Positions 27,021 through 36,534 of a DNA stretch of 42,723 nucleotides are shown here, in pieces. The DNA comes from Pelagibacteraceae bacterium (GTDB lineage Bacteria; Pseudomonadota; Alphaproteobacteria; Pelagibacterales; Pelagibacteraceae): the NCBI GenBank assembly GCA_008638225.1, contig VTPP01000009.1:1-42723 (forward strand), written 5' to 3'. The notes under the pieces were generated by a model, which worked only from the letters and a program-made list of their open reading frames with translations, was not told where the DNA came from and did no database searches. Made by a program: the position numbers and the translations under genes. Within the stretch, counting starts at the first letter, position 1; the number at the start of each line of letters is the position of its first letter.

Positions 27021-28782
27021 AATATTATATGGTGTTTTATTAAGCACCCTTCTACTGGCAGAAATTTCCTTCTCAGAAACACCGAAGGATATTTGGGAGC
27101 AGTCAAAAAGTATTAAAAAAGTTGAAACAAATAATAATTTAGAAACACAAAACAAACAAGAACTACCCCCAACAACTATTCTGCAAATACCAAAGACAGA
27201 ATTGGAAATTTCTAACATAAGCCAAACCGAAATAGAACAGAGTAACAGGCAGATTATTTTTGGTATTTATGATCCTAGTACAACAAATATTCCAGTAACT
27301 TTTTGGGACAATATATCTCCAGAAATTTTCGATAGCTTTAAACAAACAATGGCTCAAGGCGACAATAGACGATCTGTGAATCAGCTTATCGCTAGAGTCT
27401 TTTTTAGTAAAACTAATTTATCCAATCATGAAGATAAGGGAGCAGCATACTTAAATTTTGTAAGTTCATTTTTGGCACACAGCCAAGATACAAAGTTAAT
27501 AGACTCTGTAATTGATCAGAATAATCTGCTTTTAAATAATGAGCAGTTGTTAGGATTTTTAATTAATAATAATTTTTCAAATTATCAAATAGAAAAAGCG
27601 TGTAAGTATGCACAGAATTTAGGTGCAGAAATAAAAAATTTTGAATTACAAAAATTTAAAATCCTTTGCTTGGTTCAAGCCAAAGAAAGCAAAAAGGCCC
27701 TAGCAAATTTAGAATTAATTAGAGAAAATGGATTTAAAGACGATTTCTTTATTCAAAAAGTTAACTTTTTATTAGGGATGTTACTAGCAAGACAAGGAGA
27801 AAGCAAAACAGATACTTTACTAAATATACACTTGTCATCTTTAGTGAATCCAATGTTTAATCCTAATTTTTCAGTTTTCAAAGGTGATTTAAATAAAACA
27901 AAATATTTTTTTAATAGTCCTTTTGTAGAAAAAATTCTTTTAGAGAATCAAGATAGTAAAAAAGAGTTTGTAACAGAAGATGATTTTGCATTAGTTGAAT
28001 TTTTAGAACAGGGATCAAACATTGAACTGTTCAAAACAGAAAATATTTTTGCCATCTATAAAAAAATTATTTTTGGAATTGAGGATTTACTTAATCCAAA
28101 CGAAACTTATATAAAATACCATCCTGTTAAAGGGAGGGCTTTATTATATCAGGCAATTCTATTAACAAAAGATCAAGAGCAAAAGCTTAAGTTCATTGAG
28201 GCTTTGCAAAATAGTTACAAAAAAAGCAAATTTTTGAACCTTGGTAATAAAGTTTATTATCAGCTCATATCAGACATTGATCAAAAATATTTAACAAAGG
28301 AAATTCAGGAACAGAAGGTTCAGTATTTTGAAAGTTTGAAAAAAAAGAAATCCGATCTTGAAACGAATGATAAATTTTTACATACATCAGATGCAGTCTT
28401 TTTATTAACTGACGAGAAACCAGAATCAAAATCAAAAAAGTCTTTAGAAACTTTTGCAGATTTGGTTGATGATAAGAAATATGAAGTTACAAAAAGAGAT
28501 GTGGCAATGATCAATTTATTAGCGCAGCAAAAAGTGTATTTACCAAGTTCTTTGAGAAAATTTGTAAATCCTGATGAGATTTATATCCCAAATAAAATTT
28601 ATAATATGTTGGAAAAAAATGAGAATAACAAAGCAACCCTTGAAGTTTTGCAATTAGTTAAGAATCTTAATTCTAGTAAAGAATATGCGAGGGACTTTCT
28701 TGTAATTACAAAAATATTAGATCGTTTAGGCTTTGGATTGCTCAAGCAAGATTTTATTAAATACGAACTGATAGCTAGCTAG
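26992..28782 (+). CDS. Exported helical protein of unknown function
   Basis: This 596-residue protein has an N-terminal signal peptide (about 1-28; MKKFWKSSNK, hydrophobic core, cleavage near SFS/ET) and no other clear membrane segment. The mature part is rich in Lys, Glu, Asn and Leu and looks almost entirely helical, perhaps a solenoid of helical hairpins, with a polar Gln/Thr-rich stretch near 40-80. I do not recognise the family. There is no clear ribosome-binding site; the start lies within the 50-residue ORF, so translation is probably coupled. It converges with glcB with 3 bp to spare. It most likely acts in the periplasm. Confidence 0.72.
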   Translation: MKKFWKSSNKILYGVLLSTLLLAEISFSETPKDIWEQSKSIKKVETNNNLETQNKQELPPTTILQIPKTELEISNISQTEIEQSNRQIIFGIYDPSTTNIPVTFWDNISPEIFDSFKQTMAQGDNRRSVNQLIARVFFSKTNLSNHEDKGAAYLNFVSSFLAHSQDTKLIDSVIDQNNLLLNNEQLLGFLINNNFSNYQIEKACKYAQNLGAEIKNFELQKFKILCLVQAKESKKALANLELIRENGFKDDFFIQKVNFLLGMLLARQGESKTDTLLNIHLSSLVNPMFNPNFSVFKGDLNKTKYFFNSPFVEKILLENQDSKKEFVTEDDFALVEFLEQGSNIELFKTENIFAIYKKIIFGIEDLLNPNETYIKYHPVKGRALLYQAILLTKDQEQKLKFIEALQNSYKKSKFLNLGNKVYYQLISDIDQKYLTKEIQEQKVQYFESLKKKKSDLETNDKFLHTSDAVFLLTDEKPESKSKKSLETFADLVDDKKYEVTKRDVAMINLLAQQKVYLPSSLRKFVNPDEIYIPNKIYNMLEKNENNKATLEVLQLVKNLNSSKEYARDFLVITKILDRLGFGLLKQDFIKYELIAS

Positions 28783-28785
28783 ATT

Positions 28786-30945
28786 CTAAGCTGATTTTTT
28801 TTCAAGTCGTCTCAAATGCAAAATAGGTTCCGTGTAACCAGAAGGTTGATTTTTTCCTTCAAATATTAATTCGCAAGCTGCTTTAAAGGATACTGAGTTT
28901 TCAAAATCTTTCGACATCGGCACATAACTTTTGTCTGAACTATTTTGCTGATCAACAACCTTGGCCATTTTTTTCATTATTTCCAAAACTTTTTCTTTTG
29001 TTGTAATTTCGTGGTGTAACCAATTTGCGATATGTTGTGATGATATTCTTAAAGTGGCCCTATCTTCCATGAGTCCAATATTATTTACATCCGGAACTTT
29101 AGAACAACCTACTCCTTGATCAATCCATCTCACAACATAGCCAAGAATACCTTGGGCATTATTTTCAATTTCTTTATTTATTTCCTCTTTGGACCAATTA
29201 GGTCTGTCTGCGACTGGAATAGTTAAGATATCATTTAAATTAGCTTTATCTCTGGATAACAATTCTTTCTGTCTCTCAAATACATTTATTTTATGATAGT
29301 GCGTTGCATGAAGAGTTGCTGCAGTTGGAGATGGAACCCAAGCACAATTTGCACCTGCTATTGGATGACTTGCTTTTTGATCTAACATATCTTTCATTTT
29401 ATCTGGCATCGCCCACATACCTTTGCCAATTTGTGCTTTACCAGAAAAACCACAATTTAATCCTATGTCTACATTCCAATTTTCATAAGCAAGTAACCAA
29501 CTAGACTTTTTCATTTCTCCTTTAAAAATCATTGGACCAGCCTCAAATGAGGTGTGCATTTCATCGCCAGTTCTGTCCAGAAAGCCAGTATTAATAAAAG
29601 CTATTCTTTTTTTAGCTTGTCTAATACATTCTTTTAAATTTACTGTAGTTCTTCTTTCTTCATCCATAATACCAATTTTGATGGTATTAGGTTTTAATTT
29701 AAGAACCTTTTCGACGTTTGAAAATATTTCATCAGCAAACGCAACTTCTTCAGGACCATGCATTTTTGGTTTTACAATATAAATGGAACCTGTTCGTGAA
29801 TTTAACTTGTTTTTAAAGTCATGAATTGCACAAAGTACAGTGATGAATGCATCCATAATTCCCTCTGGAATTTCTGATCCATCATCTAATATTATAGAGG
29901 GGTTTTTCATTAAGTGACCAACGTTTCGAACTAAAACTAGAGATCTTCCATGAAGGCTAATTTTTTGGTCTTTGTTATTTAAATATTCTCTGTTGCTATT
30001 TAATTTTCTTATTAATTTTTTTCCATTCTTAACCATTTCAGCTTGAAGTGTACCCTTCATGATACCAAGCCAATTTCTATAGCACTTGATTTTATCTTTA
30101 GCATCAACTGCAGCTACTGAATCTTCCAAATCCATTATGGTTGAAATTGCAGATTCAATAACGATATCGCTTATGTTCGCCTTGTCGTCTTTTCCAATTA
30201 TATGCTTTGCATCAATATTAAGTTCAATATGTAAGTAGTTATTTTTAAAAAGAATGGTTGTCGGCTTTTCCTTGGTACCATTGTATCCAATAAATTTTTC
30301 TTTATTTTGTAAGGTTGTTTTGGTTTTGTCTAATAGATGGATTATTAAATTTCCTTTTTCGATTAAAAAACTAGATGCTTCACTCCAATTACCTTTTTCT
30401 AGCGGAACAACCTGATCTAATAATATCCTTCCTTTTTCTATTACTTTTTTGCCCCTTTTTGGATTGTAAGAAGTGGTTTTTGCACAACCATCATGATCAT
30501 CAATAACATCAGTTCCATAAAAAGCGTCATATAAACTGCCCCATCTAGCATTTGCTGCATTAAGAGCGTATCTAGCATTGTCGACAGGAACCACGAGCTG
30601 TGGTCCGGCAATATTTGAAATTTCCTGATCTACGTTTTCAGTTTCTATTGTAAAATCTTCTTGTTCTTCAACTATATAATTAATTTCCTTTAAAAAGTTT
30701 TTATAGTTCTCAAGGTTAAAATTATCTTTATTGCTAATGTGCCAATTATCAATTTTTTTCTGAATATCATCTCTTTTTTCTAATAGTAATTTGTTTTTAA
30801 CAGCTAATTTATTAGCAGCGTCTATAAACCCTTCCCAAAAATTATTTACCTCTATTCCAGTGTCAGGAATGATTTCATTATTTACGAAGTTGTACAGCTC
30901 TTCATTTATTTTAGATTTTTGTATGCTAATGCTTTTTAAGCTCAT
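28786..30945 (-). CDS. glcB: Malate synthase G
   Basis: Malate synthase condenses glyoxylate with acetyl-CoA to make malate. The 719-residue length and motifs mark the monomeric G form: [76 protein letters not shown], and [21 protein letters not shown] (read here as [13 protein letters not shown]). No aceA or glcDEF gene is nearby. In SAR11 this gene is often preceded by a glycine riboswitch; the 164-bp upstream gap here shows none. It is divergent from accA. Confidence 0.96.
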   Translation of the reverse strand: MSLKSISIQKSKINEELYNFVNNEIIPDTGIEVNNFWEGFIDAANKLAVKNKLLLEKRDDIQKKIDNWHISNKDNFNLENYKNFLKEINYIVEEQEDFTIETENVDQEISNIAGPQLVVPVDNARYALNAANARWGSLYDAFYGTDVIDDHDGCAKTTSYNPKRGKKVIEKGRILLDQVVPLEKGNWSEASSFLIEKGNLIIHLLDKTKTTLQNKEKFIGYNGTKEKPTTILFKNNYLHIELNIDAKHIIGKDDKANISDIVIESAISTIMDLEDSVAAVDAKDKIKCYRNWLGIMKGTLQAEMVKNGKKLIRKLNSNREYLNNKDQKISLHGRSLVLVRNVGHLMKNPSIILDDGSEIPEGIMDAFITVLCAIHDFKNKLNSRTGSIYIVKPKMHGPEEVAFADEIFSNVEKVLKLKPNTIKIGIMDEERRTTVNLKECIRQAKKRIAFINTGFLDRTGDEMHTSFEAGPMIFKGEMKKSSWLLAYENWNVDIGLNCGFSGKAQIGKGMWAMPDKMKDMLDQKASHPIAGANCAWVPSPTAATLHATHYHKINVFERQKELLSRDKANLNDILTIPVADRPNWSKEEINKEIENNAQGILGYVVRWIDQGVGCSKVPDVNNIGLMEDRATLRISSQHIANWLHHEITTKEKVLEIMKKMAKVVDQQNSSDKSYVPMSKDFENSVSFKAACELIFEGKNQPSGYTEPILHLRRLEKKSA

Positions 30946-31042
30946 TTTTAAAACGGGTAAAATGGACTAAAAAATTTAAATGTCAATTTATTTAAAAAAT
31001 TAATGTAATTGAGCAATATTTTTTGCGTTTAAACAAAATTAA

Positions 31043-31070
31043 TTGTTATTTATGATTCTGCATATATAAT
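31043..31070 (+). promoter_or_regulatory. Candidate accA promoter in the glcB-accA divergent gap
   Basis: TTGTTA (31043-31048) and a perfect TATAAT (31065-31070) are 16 bp apart, 39 bases before the accA ATG. GATTC, a GANTC-type CcrM methylation site, lies between them at 31054-31058. The rest of the 164-bp gap is very AT-rich; a minus-strand TTGACA (30986-30981) may serve glcB but lacks a good -10. Confidence 0.5.
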
Positions 31071-31109
31071 AATTTTAAAGCATAGATTGAATGTAATTAT
31101 ATCAAACAA

Positions 31110-32189
31110 ATGCAATATTTAGATTTTGAAAAAGAATTAGAAGGACTCGATGCTCAAATCGAAAGTTTAAAAAATCCTTTTGAAAATAGTGGTCTATCAT
31201 CTTTGAATAGTAATGAAATTCAAAAAGTACAATTTGCAATCGATAAAAAAATAAATGAAATTTATTTTAATTTAGATGGCTGGCAAAAAACTAAAGTAGC
31301 AAGACATAATGACCGACCAAGATCCGAATACTATATAAAAAATATTTTTAGTAATTTTCAACCCATTTCCGGAGATAGATTGTTTGGAGAAGATGAGGCA
31401 ATTATTGCTGGCTTTGCAAAATTAAATGATCAGTCTGTTTTGGTTTTGGGTCAGGAAAAAGGAAGTGATACTGAAAGTAGATTAAAAAGAAATTTTGGCA
31501 TGATGCGACCGGAGGGATACCGAAAATGCATTAGATTAATGAAGCTTGCAGAAAAATTTAAAATTCCCGTCATCACTTTTATTGATACCCCAGGTGCTTA
31601 TCCTGGAAAAGGAGCTGAAGAAAGAGGCCAGGCAGAAGCTATTGCAAAATCTATAGAATGCTGTCTGTCCATATCCCAGCCAATTGTATCTGTAGTAATA
31701 GGTGAGGGTGGTTCGGGTGGGGCAATTGCCTTAGCAACATCAAATAAAGTTTTAATGTTAGAGCATGCTATTTATTCTGTGATCTCACCAGAAGGATGCG
31801 CCTCTATTTTATGGAAAGATGCATCAAAATCAAAAGAGGCTGCGGAGTCTATGCAAATAACCGCTCAAAGTTTATTGAAAAATGAAATTATTGATGAAGT
31901 TATAAAAGAACCCTCAGGTGGGGCACACCGTAATCCAGAACAGGCAGCTAGTTTTGTTAAGCAAGCTTTAGTTAGAAATCTTGAAGTTTTTTTTAATAAA
32001 GATTCTAAGAATATTATTGAAGAAAGAAAAAATAAATTTTTATCAATTGGATCAAAACTTCCAGAAGAAACTGATATCTTTAGTGAAAATATATTTAAAT
32101 TTTCTAAACAAAATGTTTTGAATAATAAAAAAATTATTATTCCTTTAGTATTGTTTGTATTGGGAATAATGATTTGGTTGCTATATTAA
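31110..32189 (+). CDS. accA: Acetyl-CoA carboxylase carboxyltransferase alpha subunit with C-terminal membrane tail
   Basis: AccA, with AccD, transfers CO2 from carboxybiotin to acetyl-CoA, starting fatty-acid synthesis. The carboxyltransferase core shows RPEGYRKCIRLMKLAEKF, PVITFIDTPGAYPGKGAEERGQAEAIA, GEGGSGGAIALA, and SVISPEGCASILWKDASK. Usual AccA proteins end near residue 320; this one has 359. After LSIGSKLPEET it continues to a strongly hydrophobic helix, residues 342-359 (IIIPLVLFVLGIMIWLLY), preceded by two lysines. That predicts a tail anchor in the inner membrane. The stop overlaps secA on the other strand by 9 bases. Confidence 0.94.
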   Translation: MQYLDFEKELEGLDAQIESLKNPFENSGLSSLNSNEIQKVQFAIDKKINEIYFNLDGWQKTKVARHNDRPRSEYYIKNIFSNFQPISGDRLFGEDEAIIAGFAKLNDQSVLVLGQEKGSDTESRLKRNFGMMRPEGYRKCIRLMKLAEKFKIPVITFIDTPGAYPGKGAEERGQAEAIAKSIECCLSISQPIVSVVIGEGGSGGAIALATSNKVLMLEHAIYSVISPEGCASILWKDASKSKEAAESMQITAQSLLKNEIIDEVIKEPSGGAHRNPEQAASFVKQALVRNLEVFFNKDSKNIIEERKNKFLSIGSKLPEETDIFSENIFKFSKQNVLNNKKIIIPLVLFVLGIMIWLLY

Positions 32190-34784
32190 AGAGCCGCAAC
32201 ACTGTTTAAATTTTTTGCCAGTAGCCGGACACTTTTCGTTTCTCGATATTTTTTCTTTTGCATTATGAGTGAGCAAACAACCTTCTACTTTTTCTGTGCC
32301 AGTATCACTTCTTTGATTGGATGCTTTGTTATTAGGAGTTTCTAAAGACACTTCAAGATTTGATAAAAATAATATTAAATTTTCTTTTATCTTATTTAAT
32401 AAATTTTGAAATAATTCAAAACTTTCTCTTTTATACTCATCCAGTGGGTTCTTTTGTCCATAGCCTCTCAGACCAATAACTTGTCTTAATTGCTCTAAAT
32501 ACTGCAAATGACTTCTCCATTCAAAATCTAGATTTTGTAAAAATATTTTTTTCTCTACGTCTTGATTGTTTATATCAGAAATTTTTTCAATTCTTGATTT
32601 TCGTTTATTTGTAAAATTTTTTTGCAATATTTCTATTTTTTTTTCTTTTGAGTAAGTTAGAAAATTTTTAAACTCATCATCTGAAATTTTCATTCCTGTT
32701 ATTCGTTCAACTTTAAGTTTAAAATTATTTCTATCCTCTATATTTTCACTTAAGTTGTTACTTGCTAATAAAATTTCATCAATCACTTCTTTGAAAACAC
32801 CATCAATGACAGAGTAGATATCTCCACTCTTCATGACATGTAATCTTTGTTCGTAAATAACCCTTCGCTGGTCATTCATCACATCGTCAAATTGTAAAAG
32901 AGTTTTTCTGATATCAAAGTTTCGCGATTCAACTTTTTGCTGCGCTTTTTCAAGAGCTTTGTTAATCCAAGGATGGTCAATAGACTCTCCTTCTTTAAAG
33001 CCAAGTTTTTGCAACATAAAATCAATTTTTTCTGATCCAAAAATTCTCATAAGATCATCTTCTAAGCTTAAGTAAAAAATTGATTTTCCAGAATCTCCCT
33101 GTCGTCCAGATCTGCCTCGTAACTGATTATCTATTCTTCTACTTTCGTGTCTTTCAGTTCCAATAACAAATAAACCACCGCTGGCAATGACTTGTTCCTT
33201 ATCTTTTTTGTGTAATTCTTTTTCAGTATCTTTATTAGTAGCTATTTTTAATCTAGCATCCAAATTTCCGCCTAACTGTATATCAGTGCCTCTACCCGCC
33301 ATATTGGTTGCAATAGTTACCGAACCGGGTTGACCTGCTAATGCAATAATTTCGGCTTCTTTTTCGTGTTGTTTTGCGTTCAATACGCTATGTGTAATTT
33401 TTTCTTTTTTTAAAATATTCGAAATTTTTTCTGACTTTTCTATACTTGTCGTTCCAACCAAAATAGGCTGCTTATTTGCATGCGCTTCTTTAATATCATG
33501 GACAATTGCTTTTAGTTTTTCGTTTTCAGTTCTATAAATACGATCATTTAAATCTTTTCTTCTCATTTCAACATTAGTCGGCATTTCAACAACATCTAAT
33601 TTGTAAATATCAAATAGTTCTTCTGCTTCAGTCATGGCCGTTCCTGTCATGCCAGATAATTTTTTGTAAAGTCTAAAATAATTTTGGTAGGTAATAGAAG
33701 CAAAAGTTTGATTTTCACTTTGAATGGGTACTCCCTCCTTGGCTTCTATAGCCTGATGCAATCCGTCAGAATATCTTCTTCCCTCCAAAACTCTTCCAGT
33801 AAATTCGTCTATAATTTGAACCTGATTATCTCGTACGATATAATCTTTATCTTTTGCAAAAAGAAGATTTGCCTTTAAGGATTGGTTAATATGATGAACT
33901 AATGAGAGGTTCTGAGGATCATAAAAATTTGATCCTTGCAAAAGCTTAAGTTGCGCAAGTTTAGTTTCCACCGCATCTATCCCAGCGTCTGTTAAATTAA
34001 CATTACGATCTTTCTCATCAACTTGGTAATGATCTTTGTGTAATTCACTAACTATTTTATTGCATAAAAAATATTCAGTAGCGTTATTTTCTGATGGACC
34101 AGAAATAATCAATGGAGTTCTTGCTTCATCAATTAAAATACTATCCACCTCATCCACGATGCAATAATAAAACTCTCTTTGCACCATTTCTTCAATGGAA
34201 AGTTTCATGTTGTCTCTTAAATAATCAAAGGCAAATTCATTATTAGTTCCGTAAACTACATCGCAATTATAAACACTTTTTCTGTCTGCATCATTTGTTT
34301 GACTAGTAAGACAGCCAACAGTTAAACCCAAAAATTTGTATATTTTGCCCATCCATTCCGAGTCTCTTTTTGCTAAGTAATCGTTAACAGTTACGACATG
34401 AACACCTTTGTCTAATAAGCTATTTAAATAAACTGGCAGGGTTGCAACTAACGTTTTACCCTCTCCTGTTTTCATCTCCGCAATTTTTCCCTGATGCAAA
34501 ACAAGTCCACCCATTAACTGAACATCAAAATGTCTTTGCCCAATAACTCTTTTGCTTGCTTCCCGAACTACGGCAAAAGCTTCAGGCATAATTTGATCAA
34601 TGGTCTCTTTGTTTTTAAGTCTTTGCTTAAATTCTAACGTTTTATTTTTTAATTCACTGTCAGAAAGTGCTAGCAAAGAATGTTCTAAGGCATTGATCTG
34701 ATCAACAATAGGTTGTAAAGCGCTAACCTTTCTTTGATTGGTAGATCCAAAAATATTTTTTAAAAAATTTAAATTTTTAAGCAT
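32181..34784 (-). CDS. secA: Preprotein translocase ATPase SecA
   Basis: SecA is the motor that drives unfolded proteins through SecYEG. It has Walker A region MKTGEGKTLVATLP, the DEVD box in CIVDEVDSILIDEARTPLIIS, ITYQNYFRLYKKLSGMTGTA, NMAGRGTDIQLGG, and GTERHESRRIDNQLRGRSGRQGD. It is 867 residues, near family length. The C-terminal zinc tail reads SRNEKCPATGKKFKQCC, with Cys at 852, 862 and 863, but lacks the second Cys of the usual CxC(x8)C(H/C) pattern. It is divergent from argJ and tail-overlaps accA by 9 bases. Confidence 0.96.
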   Translation of the reverse strand: MLKNLNFLKNIFGSTNQRKVSALQPIVDQINALEHSLLALSDSELKNKTLEFKQRLKNKETIDQIMPEAFAVVREASKRVIGQRHFDVQLMGGLVLHQGKIAEMKTGEGKTLVATLPVYLNSLLDKGVHVVTVNDYLAKRDSEWMGKIYKFLGLTVGCLTSQTNDADRKSVYNCDVVYGTNNEFAFDYLRDNMKLSIEEMVQREFYYCIVDEVDSILIDEARTPLIISGPSENNATEYFLCNKIVSELHKDHYQVDEKDRNVNLTDAGIDAVETKLAQLKLLQGSNFYDPQNLSLVHHINQSLKANLLFAKDKDYIVRDNQVQIIDEFTGRVLEGRRYSDGLHQAIEAKEGVPIQSENQTFASITYQNYFRLYKKLSGMTGTAMTEAEELFDIYKLDVVEMPTNVEMRRKDLNDRIYRTENEKLKAIVHDIKEAHANKQPILVGTTSIEKSEKISNILKKEKITHSVLNAKQHEKEAEIIALAGQPGSVTIATNMAGRGTDIQLGGNLDARLKIATNKDTEKELHKKDKEQVIASGGLFVIGTERHESRRIDNQLRGRSGRQGDSGKSIFYLSLEDDLMRIFGSEKIDFMLQKLGFKEGESIDHPWINKALEKAQQKVESRNFDIRKTLLQFDDVMNDQRRVIYEQRLHVMKSGDIYSVIDGVFKEVIDEILLASNNLSENIEDRNNFKLKVERITGMKISDDEFKNFLTYSKEKKIEILQKNFTNKRKSRIEKISDINNQDVEKKIFLQNLDFEWRSHLQYLEQLRQVIGLRGYGQKNPLDEYKRESFELFQNLLNKIKENLILFLSNLEVSLETPNNKASNQRSDTGTEKVEGCLLTHNAKEKISRNEKCPATGKKFKQCCGSLI

Positions 34785-34867
34785 TTATATCGGCGCGTTA
34801 TCTTAATTATTAATAGCAAAGTTGTCATTTCTAACTTATAAACCACTTCTTTATCAAATTATTAATT

Positions 34868-36127
34868 ATGACAATAAGTTTTAATCAAATTTTTGGCAAA
34901 AGATCAGAATATAGGGTGAAGGATTTTCCAGAACTACCCAATATAGAAGGGTTACAATTAGCTTTTGGTACCGCTGATCTTTATAAAAAAAAAAGAAACG
35001 ATATTTGTTTCTTTTACTTTAAAGATGGAGCTTCCTTTGCCGGAGTATATACCAAATCAGCAGCTAAATCTCACTGCATAACTTGGAACAAAAAAATAAA
35101 ATCAAAAAAAATTAAAGGTCTGTTTGTTAATACTAAAAATGCAAACACGCTCAATGGACAGCAAGGCTTTGATAGCTTGAATGAAATTGCTTACTTAATA
35201 TCTAGAAATAAAAATATTTCTTCTAAAGATATTTTATTCGCTTCGACAGGAGTGATCGGAGAAAAATTTCCCGCCATTAAAATAAAATATTCTCTAGATA
35301 AATTATTAGATAGTACTGCGCAACCAAGTAGACTTGGTTGGGTAGCTGCGGCTCATACCATCATGACAACAGACACAATTGCAAAAATGGCCTTTGAAAC
35401 TTTTACTATAGGGGGAAAAACTGTAAATATTTCGGGAATAGCAAAGGGATCTGGGATGATATTTCCAAATATGGGGACGCTACTTGGTTTTATATTTACC
35501 GATGCGAACATTGCTCCATCGGTTCTTAATAATTTATTGAAAAAAAAGGTAGAAAATACTTTTAACGCTATCACGGTTGACGGAGATACCTCTACCAATG
35601 ACATGGTTTTATTATTTGCAACCAATAAATCAACAAACAAAATGATTACTAATAAAGACTCAGTAGAAGCAAAAGTTTTTGAAAAAAAGTTGGAGCAGGT
35701 TATGCTCAATCTTGCAAAGCAAGTTGCTATAGATGGAGAAGGTGCTAAAAAATTTATTACAATTAATATTAAAAATTGTAAAAGTAAAAGTTTGGCCAAA
35801 GCAATCGGATTTTCTATTGGAAACTCACCATTAGTTAAAACAGCCATCGCTGCTGCGGACCCTAATTGGGGAAGAATTATTATGGCTGTTGGAAAAACAA
35901 ATGAATATATAAATAAAGATAAAATATCTCTAAAAATCGGTGGTTATTTAATTTTTAAAGATGGTGAAATTTCAAAAAATTATAAAGAGCACGAAGTTAA
36001 AGAATATATGCTTGGAAACAATATAGTAATTGATGTTGAAATGGGTTCAGGAAGAGATGGTTTTACAGTTTATACTTGCGATCTAACCCAGGAGTATGTT
36101 TCTATTAACGCAGACTACCGAAGTTAG
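34868..36127 (+). CDS. argJ: Bifunctional ornithine acetyltransferase/N-acetylglutamate synthase
   Basis: ArgJ moves the acetyl group from N-acetylornithine to glutamate, completing the cyclic arginine route. The self-cleavage site lies in KGSGMIFPNMGTLL; the nucleophile is Thr204, with Gly203 before it where most homologues have Ala. The oxyanion-hole loop ASTGVIGE and the C-terminal AAADPNWGRIIMAVG are intact. At 419 residues it is a normal precursor that should split into alpha and beta chains. It pairs functionally with argD and argF elsewhere in this window. mutT starts two bases after the stop. Confidence 0.95.
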   Translation: MTISFNQIFGKRSEYRVKDFPELPNIEGLQLAFGTADLYKKKRNDICFFYFKDGASFAGVYTKSAAKSHCITWNKKIKSKKIKGLFVNTKNANTLNGQQGFDSLNEIAYLISRNKNISSKDILFASTGVIGEKFPAIKIKYSLDKLLDSTAQPSRLGWVAAAHTIMTTDTIAKMAFETFTIGGKTVNISGIAKGSGMIFPNMGTLLGFIFTDANIAPSVLNNLLKKKVENTFNAITVDGDTSTNDMVLLFATNKSTNKMITNKDSVEAKVFEKKLEQVMLNLAKQVAIDGEGAKKFITINIKNCKSKSLAKAIGFSIGNSPLVKTAIAAADPNWGRIIMAVGKTNEYINKDKISLKIGGYLIFKDGEISKNYKEHEVKEYMLGNNIVIDVEMGSGRDGFTVYTCDLTQEYVSINADYRS

Positions 36128-36129
36128 TT

Positions 36130-36534
36130 GTGAAAACAAGACTAGTCTCTTGCAGTATTTTGCAAAAAAAAAATAAATATTTAGTTTCCAAAAGACCATC
36201 ACACAAAACTTTTGCAGAATATTGGGAATTTCCTGGTGGAAAATTAGAGCAAAATGAAAATTTTTATGATGCAATTATCAGAGAACTGCATGAAGAACTT
36301 GGTATTGTTGTGCAAATTAGAGATCTAAATATTATTGATAACGTTACCCATAGTTATAAAAAAAATGAGGTAATTATTATGGCTGTTTTTTTATTAAAAA
36401 AATGGACAGGCACAATTAAGGCCAGAGAGTCGCAGACAATAAAATGGGTATCTAAAAGCGAACTAAACAAACTCAATTTTTTAGAGGGTAGTAAAATTAT
36501 ATTAGAAAGAGTAAAATCTAATTTCTACGCATGA
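36130..36534 (+). CDS. mutT: Nudix hydrolase, MutT-type (8-oxo-dGTP diphosphatase)
   Basis: This small Nudix enzyme is probably for sanitising oxidised dGTP. The Nudix box GGKLEQNENFYDAIIRELHEELGI fits Gx5Ex7REUxEExGU. The preceding SKRPSHKTFAEYWEFPGG resembles MutT. At 134 residues it is compact and complete. It starts at a GTG two bases after argJ and overlaps the next gene by four bases. The argJ-mutT order is widespread in Alphaproteobacteria. Specificity for 8-oxo-dGTP is inferred. Confidence 0.9.
   Translation: MKTRLVSCSILQKKNKYLVSKRPSHKTFAEYWEFPGGKLEQNENFYDAIIRELHEELGIVVQIRDLNIIDNVTHSYKKNEVIIMAVFLLKKWTGTIKARESQTIKWVSKSELNKLNFLEGSKIILERVKSNFYA

Noticed and set aside
30946-31109. Possible glycine riboswitch before glcB
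   Set aside because: Looked for because it is known in SAR11. The sequence is too AT-rich and lacks the conserved purine-rich cores; reported only as an absence.
32040-32189. Frameshift creating the AccA tail
   Set aside because: The tail stays in the same frame with codon use like the rest of the gene, and it has a coherent helix with lysines in front. A lost stop codon is still possible and is noted in the finding.
35353-35847. 164-codon minus-strand frame inside argJ
   Set aside because: It is a shadow of argJ, which has all its catalytic motifs on the plus strand; the antisense product looks like reverse-frame hydrophobic noise.
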